Source: Clusia tigrina (taxonomy: Eukaryota; Arthropoda; Insecta; Diptera; Clusiidae). From it: 64,000 nucleotides of DNA. Numbering within the stretch: position 1 is the first letter of the stretch; each line of letters opens with the position of its first letter. The stretch covers positions 109,763,700 to 109,827,699 of the forward strand of contig OV050033.1 of NCBI GenBank assembly GCA_920105625.2, written 5' to 3'. The translations under genes were made by a program, and so were the position numbers. The notes beneath the pieces were generated by a model that was not told the origin of the DNA, did not search any database, and saw nothing but the letters and a program-made list of their open reading frames with translations. Positions 56,501 through 64,000 of the stretch are shown here, one piece after another.

Positions 56501-59500
56501 AAACTTCAAACGGCCCTAACTTCTATACGGTACGTCCTACACCTATCAAAGTTTGCAACATACAGATGCTTATAACTTTTTACTGGAGCGTCATAAAACC
56601 TTGAAATTTTGTAACAATAAAGTACTCGAGCCTCTTGTCAATTTAAGCTATCGCTCAAAGCTATGCTACCGTTGAGTCCCAAATCAAACACTGATAAAAC
56701 TTCAAATGGCCCTAACTTCTATACGGTACGTCCTACCAATATCAAAGTTTGCAACCTACAATTGCTTGTAACTTTTTACTGCAGCGTCATATAACCTTGA
56801 AATTTTGTAACAATAAAGTACTCGAGCCTCTTGTAAATTTAAGCTATCGCTCAAAGCTATGCTACCCTTGACTCCCAAATCAAACACTGATAAAACTTCA
56901 AATGGCCCTAACTTCTATACGGTACGTCCTACACCTATCAAAGTTTGCAACATACAGAAGCCTATAACTTTTTACTGGAGCGTCATAAAACCTTGAAATT
57001 TTGTAACAATAAAGTATTCGAGCCTCTTGTCAATTTAAGCTATCGCTCAAAGCTATGCTACCCTTGAGTCCCAAATCAAACACTGATAAAACTTCAAATG
57101 GCCCTAACTTTTATACGGTACGTCCTACCCCTATCAAAGTTTGCAACCTACAATTGCTTGTAACTTTTTACTGCAGCGTCATAAAACCTTGAAATTTTGT
57201 AACAATAAAATACTCGAGCCTCTTGTAAATTTAAGCTATCGCTCAAAGCTATGCTACCCTTGACTCCCAAATCAAACACTGATAAAACTTCAAATGGCCC
57301 TAACTTCTATACGGTACGTCCTACACCTATCAAAGTTTGCAACATACAGGTGCTTATTACTTTTTACTGGAGCGTCATAAAACCTTGAAATTTTGTAACA
57401 ATAAAGTACTCGTGCCTCTTGTCAATTTAAGCTATCACTCAAAGCTATGCTACCCTTGAGTCCCAAATAATACAGTGATAAAATTTAAAATGGCCCTAAC
57501 TTCTACACGGTACGTCTTACATCTATCAAAATTTGCAACATACAAATGCTTGTAACTTTTTACTGGAGCGTCATAAAACCTTGAAATTTTGTAACAATAA
57601 AGTACTCGAGCCTCTTGTCAATTTAAGCTATCGCTCAAAGCTTTGCTACCTTTGAGTCCCAAATCAAACACTGATAAAACTTTAAATGGCCCTAACTTCT
57701 ATACGGTACGTCCTACACCTATCAAAGTTTGCAACATACAAATGCTTGTAACTTTTTACTGGAGCGTCATAAAACCTTGAAATTTGTAAGAATAAAGTAC
57801 TCGAGCCTCTTGCCAATTTAAGCTATCGCTCAAAGCTATGCTACCCTTGAGTCCCAAATCAGACACTGATAAAACTTCAAATGGCCCTAACTTCTATACG
57901 GTACGTCCTACACCTATCAATGTTTGCAACATGCAAATGCTTGTAACTTTTTACTGGAGCGTCATAAAACCTTGAAATTTTGTAACAATAAAGTACTCGA
58001 GCCTCTTGTCAATTTAAGCTATCGCTCAAAGCTATGCTACCCTTGAGTCCCAAATCAAACACTGATAAAACTTCAAATGGCCCTAACTTATATACGGAAC
58101 GTCCTACACCTATCAAAGTTTGCAACATACAAATGCTTGTAATTCTTTACTGGAGCATCATAAAACCTTGAATTTTGTAACAATAAAGTACTCGAGCCTC
58201 TTGTCAATTTAAGCTATCGCTCAAAGCTATGCTACCCTTGAGTCCCAAATCAAACACTGATAAAACTTCAAATGGCCCTAACTTCTATACGGTACATCCT
58301 ACACCTATCAAAGTTTGCAACATACAAATGCTTGTAACTTTTTACTGGAGCGTCATAAAACTTTGAAATTTGTAACAATAAAGCACTCGAGCCTCTTGTA
58401 AAATTGAAGCTATCGCTCAAACTATGCTACCCTTGAGTAGCAAATCAAACACTGAAAAAACTTCAAATGGCCCTAACTTCTATACGGTGCGTCCTAAACC
58501 TATCAAAGTTTGCAACATACAAATGCTTGTAACTTTTTACTGGAGCGTCATAAAACCTTGAAATTTGTAACAATAAAGTACTCGAGCCTCTTGTCAATTT
58601 AAGCTATCGCTCAAAGCTATGCTACCCTTGAGTCCCAAATCAAACACTGATAAAACTTCAAATGGCCCTAACTTCTGTACGGTACGTCCAACCCCTATCA
58701 AAGTTTGCAACCTACAATTGCTTGTAACTTTTTACTGCAGCGTCATAAAACCTTGAAATTTTGTAACAATAAAGTACTCGAGCCTCTTCTAAATTTAAGC
58801 TATCGCTCAAAGCTATGCTACCCTTGACTCCCAAATCAAACACTGATAAAACCTCAAACGGCCCTAACTTCTATACGGTACTTCCTACACCTATCAAAGT
58901 TTGCAACATACAGATGCTTATAACTTTTTACTGGAGGGTCATAAAACCTTGAAATTTTGTAACAATAAAGTACTCGAGCCTCTTGTCAATTTAAGCTATC
59001 GCTCAAAGCTATGCTACCGTTGAGTCCCAAATCAAACACTGATAAAACTTCAAATGGCCCTAACTTCTATACGGTACGTCCTACCAATATCAAAGTTTGC
59101 AACCTACAATTGCTTGTAACTTTTTACTGCAGCGTCATAAAACCTTGAAATTTTGTAACAATAAAGTACTCGAGCCTCTTGTAAATTTAAGCTATCGCTC
59201 AAAGCTATGCTACCCTTGACTCCCAAATCAAACACTGATAAAACTTCAAACGGCCCTAACTTCTATACGGTACGTCCTTCACCTATCAAAGTTTGCAACA
59301 TACAGATGCTTATAACTTTTTACTGGAGCGTCATAAAACCTTGAAATTTTGTAACAATAAAGTACTCGAGCCTCTTGTCAATTTAAGCTATCGCTCAAAG
59401 CTATGCTACCCTTGAGTCCCAAATCATACACTGATAAAACTTCAAATGGCCCTAACTTTTATACGCTACGTCCTACATCTATCAAAGTTTGCAACATACA

Positions 59501-61650
59501 ATTGCTTGTAACTTTTTACTGCAGCGTCATATAATCTTGAAATTTTGTAACAATAAAGTACTCGAGCCTCTTGTAAATTTAAGCTAACGCTCAAAGCTAT
59601 GCTACCCTTGACTCCCAAATCAAACACTGATAAAACTTCAAATGGCCCTAACTTCTATACGGTACGTCCTACACCTATCAAAGTTTGCAACATACAGAAG
59701 CTTATAACTTTTTACTGGAGCGTCATAAAACCTTGAAATTTTGTAACAATAAAGTATTCGAGCCTCTTGTCAATTTAAGCTATCGCTCAAAGCTATGCTA
59801 CCCTTGAGTCCCAAATCAAACACTGATAAAACTTTAAATGGCCCCAACTTTTATACGGTACGTCCTACCCCTATCAAAGTTTGCAACCTACAATTGCTTG
59901 TAACTTTTTATTGCAGCGTCATAAAACCTTGAAATTTTGTAACAATAAAGTACTCGAGCCTCTTGTAAATTTAAGCTATCGCTCAAAGCTATGCTACCCT
60001 TGACTCCCAAATCAAACACTGATAAAACTTCAAATGGCCCTAACTTCTATACGGTACGTCCTACACCTATCAAAGTTTGCAACATACAGATGCTTATAAC
60101 TTTTTACTGGAGCGTCATAAAACCTTGAAATTTTGTAACAATAAAGTACTCGAGCCTCTTGTCAATTTAAGCTATCGCTCAAAGCTATGCTACCCTTGAG
60201 TCCCAAATCAAACACTGATAAAACTTCAAATGGCCCTAACTTCTATACGGTACGGCCTACACCTATCAAAGTTTGCAACATACAAATGCTTGTAACTTTT
60301 TACTGCAGCGTCATAAAACCTTGAAATTTTGTAACAATAAAGTACTAGAGCCTCTTGTAAATTTAAGCTATCGCTCAAAGCTATGCTACCCTTGACTCCC
60401 AAATCAAACACTGATAAAACTTCAAACGGCCCTAACTTCTATACGGTACGTCCTACACCTATCAAAGTTTGCAACATACAGATGCTTATAACTTTTTACT
60501 GGAGCGTCATAAAACCTTGAAATTTTGTAACAATAAAGTACTCGAGCCTCTTGTCAATTTAAGCTATCGCTCAAAGCTATTCTACCCTTGAGTCCCAAAT
60601 CAAACACTGATAAAACTTCAAATGGCCCTAACTTCTATACGGTACGTCCTACACCTATCAAAGTTTGCAACATACAAATGCTTGTAACTTTTTACTGCAG
60701 CGTCATAAAACCTTGAAATTTTGTAACAATAAAGTACTAGAGCCTCTTGTAAATTTAAGCTATCGCTCAAAGCTATGCTACCCTTGACTCCCAAATCAAA
60801 CACTGATAAAACTTCAAACGGCCCTAACTTCTATACGGTACGTCCTACACCTATCAAAGTTTGCAACATACAGATGCTTATAACTTTTTACTGGAGCGTC
60901 ATAAAACCTTGAAATTTTGTAACAATAAAGTACTCGAGCCTCTTGTCAATTTAAGCTATCGCTCAAAGCTATGCTACCCTTGAGTCCCAAATCAAACACT
61001 GATAAAACTTCAAATGGCCCTAACTTCTATACGCTACGTCCTACATCTATCAAAATTTGCAACATACAATTGCTTGTAACTTTTTACTGCAGCGTCATAT
61101 AACCTTGAAATTTTGTAACAATAAAGTACTCGAGCCTCTTGTAAATTTAAGCTATCGCTCAAAGCTATGCTACCCTTGACTCCCAAATCAAACACTGATA
61201 AAACTTCAAATGGCCCTAACTTCTATACGGTACGTCCTACACCTATCAAAGTTTGCAACATACAGAAGCTTATAACTTTTTACTGGAGCGTCATAAAACC
61301 TTGAAATTTTGTAACAATATAGTATTCGAGCCTCTTGTCAATTTAAGCTATCGCTCAAAGCTATGCTACCCTTGAGTCCCAAATCAAACACTGATAAAAC
61401 TTCAAATGGCCCCAACTTTTATACGGTAAGTCCTACCCCTATCAAAGTTTGCAACCTACAATTGCTTGTAACTTTTTACTGCAGCGTCATAAAACCTTGA
61501 AATTTTGTAACAATAAAGTACTCGAGCCTCTTGTAAATTTAAGCTATCGCTCAAAGCTATGCTACCCTTGACTCCCAAATCAAACACTGATAAAACTTCA
61601 AATGGCCCTAACTTCTATACGGTACGTCCTACACCTATCAAAGTTTGCAA
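50575..61650 (+). repeat. Nested HOR: 1,762-bp unit inside a 4,112/4,308-bp unit
   Basis: Copies 50575-52336 and 52337-54098 are 1,762 bp apart (TACCAATATCAAAG at 50861 and 52623; the TTTAAAATGG monomer at 51601 and 53363). Then about 52490-55850 recurs at 56602-59960, offset 4,112 bp (GCACTCGAGCC at 54271 and 58383; ACCAATATC at 54971 and 59083; GCTAACGCTC at 55471 and 59583; TTTTTATTGCAG). From about 55900 the offset becomes 4,308 bp (55918/60226, 56310/60618) because the second copy has one more monomer. The similarity decays near 57350/61650. Confidence 0.92.
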
Positions 61651-64000
61651 CATACAGATGCTTATAACCTTTTACTGGATCGTCATAAAACCTTGAAATT
61701 TTGTAACAATAAAGTACTCGAGCCTCTTGTCAATTTAAGCTATCGCTCAAAGCTATGCTACCCTTGAGTCCCAAATCAAACACTGATAAAACTTCAAATG
61801 GCCCTAACTTCTATACGGTACGTCCTACACCTATCAAAGTTTGCAACATACAAATGCTTGTAACTTTTTACTGCAGCGTCATAAAACCTTGAAATTTTGT
61901 AACAATAAAGTACTAGAGCCTCTTGTAAATTCAAGCTATCGCTCAAAGCTATGCTACCCTTGACTCCCAAATCAAACACTGATAAAACTTCAAACGGCCC
62001 TAACTTCTATACGGTACGTCCTACACCTATCAAAGTTTGCAACATACAGATGCTTATAACTTTTTACTGGAGCGTCATAAAACCTTGAAATTTTGTAACA
62101 ATAAAGTACTCGAGCCTCTTGTCAATTTAAACTATCGCTCAAAGCTATGCTACCCTTGAGTCCCAAATTAAACACTGATAAAACTTCAAATGGCCCTAAC
62201 TTCTATACGCTACGTCCTACATCTATCAAAGTTTGCAACATACAAATGCTTGTAACTTTTTACTAGAGCGTCATAAAACCTTGAAATTTTGTAACAATAA
62301 AGTACTCGAGCCTCTTGTCAATTTAAGCTATCGCTCAAAGCTATGCTACCCTTGAGTCCCAAATCAAACACTGATAAAACTTCAAATGGCCCCAGCTTAT
62401 ATACGGAACGTCCTACACCTATCAAAGTTTGCAACATACAAATGCTTGTCTCTCTTTACCGGAGCATCATAAAACCTTGAAATTTTGTAACAATAAAGTA
62501 CTCGAGCCTCTTGTCAATTGAAGCTATCGCTCAAAGCTATGCTACCCTTGAGTCCCAAATCAAACACTGATAAAACTTCAAATGGCCCTAACTTCTGTAC
62601 GGTGCGTCCTACACCTATCAAAGTTTGCAACATACAAATGCTTGTAACTTTTTACTGGAGCGTCATAAAACCTTGAAATTTGTAACAATAAAGTATTCGA
62701 GCCTCTTGTCAATTTAAGCTATCGCTCAAAGCTATGCTACCCTTGAGTCCCAAATCAAACACTGATAAAACTTCAAATGGCCCTAACTTCTGTACGGTAC
62801 GTCCAACCCCTATCAAAGTTTGCAACCTACAATTGCTTGTAACTTTTTACTGCAGCGTCATAAAACCTTGAAATTTTGTAACAATAAAGTACTCGAGCCT
62901 CTTCTAAATTTAAGCTATCGCTCAAAGCTATGCTACCCTTGACTCCCAAATCAAACACTGATAAAACCTCAAACGGCCCTAACTTCTATACGGTACTTCC
63001 TACACCTATCAAAGTTTGGAACATACAGATGCTTATAACTTTTTACTGGAGGGTCATAAAACCTTGAAATTTTGTAACAATAAAGTACTCGAGCCTCTTG
63101 TCAATTTAAGCTATCGCTCAAAGCTATGCTACCCTTGAGTCCCAAATCAAACACTGATAAAACTTCAAATGGCCCTAACTTCTATACGCTACGTCCTACA
63201 TCTATCAAAGTTTGCAACATACAAATGCTTGTAACTTTTTACTAGAGCGTCATAAAACCTTGAAATTTTGTAACAATAAAGTACTCGAGCCTCTTGTCAA
63301 CTTAAGCTATGGCTCAAAGCTTTGCTACATTTGAGTCCCAAATCAAACGCTGATAAAACTTTAAATGGCCCTAACTTCTATACGGTACGTCCTACACCTA
63401 TCAAAGTTTGCAACATACAAATGCTTGTAACTGTTTACTGGAGCGTCATAACACCTTGAAATTTGTAACAATAAAGTACTCGAGCCTCTTGTCAATTTAA
63501 GCTATCGCTCAAAGCTATGCTACCCTTGAGTCCCAAATCAAACACTGATAAAACTTCAAATGGCCCTAACTTCTATACGGTGCGTCCTACACCTATCAAA
63601 GTTTGCAACATACAAATGCTTGTAACTTTTTACTGGAGCGTCATAAAACCTTGAAATTTGTAGCAATAAAGTACTCGAGCCTCTTGTCAATTTAAGCTAT
63701 CGCTCAAAGCTATGCTACCCTTGAGTCCCAAATCAAACACTGATAAAACTTCAAATGGCCCTAACTTCTGTACGGTACGTCCAACCCCTATCAAAGTTTG
63801 CAACCTACAATTGCTTGTAACTTTTTACTGCAGCGTCATAAAACCTTGAAATTTTGTAACAATAAAGTACTCGAGCCTCTTCTAAATTTAAGCTATCGCT
63901 CAAAGCTATGCTACCCTTGACTCCCAAATCAAACACTGATAAAACCTCAAACGGCCCTAACTTCTATACGGTACTTCCTACACCTATCAAAGTTTGCAAC
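61651..64000 (+). repeat. Satellite stretch related to 48.8-50.6 kb, running off the window
   Basis: The block with CCCCAGCTTATATACGG (62391), GGTGCGTCC, GTCCAACCCC, CTTCTAAATT, ACCTCAAACGG and GGAGGGTC matches 49075-49740. The last four monomer types repeat again at about 63580-63990, one block later (about 979 bp). The final monomer is cut by the window end, so the array continues. Confidence 0.87.

Larger units (their letters stand above)
1..64000 (+). repeat. Satellite DNA array, 196-bp monomer, about 327 head-to-tail copies
   Basis: The AAGTACTCGAG motif recurs at 1, 197, 393 and onward every 195-196 bp to the end of the window, always on the same strand. The hand consensus has 73 G+C in 196 bp (37%). 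Landmarks within the monomer: overlapping ScaI (AGTACT, 2-7) and XhoI (CTCGAG, 6-11) sites; an imperfect direct repeat, AAGCTATCGCT at 26-36 and AAGCTATGCT at 39-48; an inverted repeat TACAA-ATGC-TTGTA at 138-151; an AATAAA hexamer across the monomer junction; five CpGs at 8, 33, 105, 110 and 166. The 195-bp form lacks one T in the run at 184-187. I found no unrelated sequence inside the array. A centromeric or pericentromeric satellite is the likely identity, inferred from size, length and HOR structure. I do not recognise the family or species. Confidence 0.98.

Noticed and set aside
1..64000. CRISPR array
   Set aside because: The whole 196-bp unit is conserved; there are no short repeats separated by unique spacers, and no cas-like gene.
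1..64000. Telomere-like signal, CCCTAAC in each monomer
   Set aside because: Only one hexamer per 196 bp with no tandem CCCTAA or CCCTAAA run; chance similarity.
1..64000. Tandem rRNA or tRNA gene cluster
   Set aside because: No 5S promoter elements, no tRNA cloverleaf boxes and no conserved rRNA segments are visible; the monomer is AT-rich and variable.
1..64000. CENP-B box
   Set aside because: No TTCG followed at the right distance by A and CGGG is present in the consensus; occasional TTCGAG variants lack the rest.
1..64000. Mobile element or integrated virus
   Set aside because: No terminal repeats, target-site duplications, coding domains or break in the monomer phase were found. Length changes are explained by small deletions or whole-monomer steps.
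1..64000. Origin of the 196-bp unit from two duplicated half-monomers
   Set aside because: I noticed loose similarity between the ATCAAACACTGAT and ATCAAAGTTTGCA segments, but it does not extend beyond a few bases, so an internal dimer is not supported by eye.

Overview
The whole 64-kb window is one uninterrupted head-to-tail array of a tandem satellite repeat. The monomer is 196 bp (a common variant is 195 bp), about 37% GC by hand count of the consensus, and I estimate about 327 copies. Every copy I checked lies in the same orientation. I found no gene, RNA gene, transposon, inversion, simple-sequence island or unique spacer, and the array runs off both ends. Monomer coordinates below count from the first A of the AAGTACTCGAG motif (window position 1). 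Window boundaries are hand-derived and usually good to a few tens of bases.

Organism: a long homogeneous array with monomers near nucleosome length and multi-monomer higher-order repeats (HORs) points to a eukaryotic chromosome, most likely centromeric or pericentromeric heterochromatin. The sequence alone does not fix the species. A plant seems plausible from the general style of the repeat, but I do not recognise the family and give no name.

Layout: the array is a patchwork of local HOR domains, each with its own period, always close to a whole number of monomers. These are: 1-4508, a 991-bp segment present twice 3,517 bp apart, enclosing a 3-monomer duplication; 4509-7284, offsets of 980, 1,176 and 1,764 bp; 8071-10950, 1,568 bp (8 monomers); 10951-15329, a diverged stretch rich in small deletions, with 118-bp truncated monomers; 15330-18550, 1,165 bp (6 short monomers); 18551-25681, copies 1,927, 1,732 and 1,535 bp apart; 25682-27540, 979 bp (5 monomers); 28985-34670, 2,923 shrinking to 2,726 bp; 34671-41300, 1,360 bp (7 monomers); 41760-48135, nested 1,762 and 2,936 bp; 50575-61650, nested 1,762 and 4,112/4,308 bp; 48136-50574 and 61651-64000 share modules about 13.3 kb apart.

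How it evolved (inference): linked sequence variants mark monomer types that keep the same order in different domains. Neighbouring HOR copies often differ by exactly one monomer gained or lost. Both facts fit repeated unequal exchange or replication-based segmental amplification, with short internal deletions at small direct repeats. The short open frames in the array result from single substitutions that remove a stop; I do not regard any of them as a gene.
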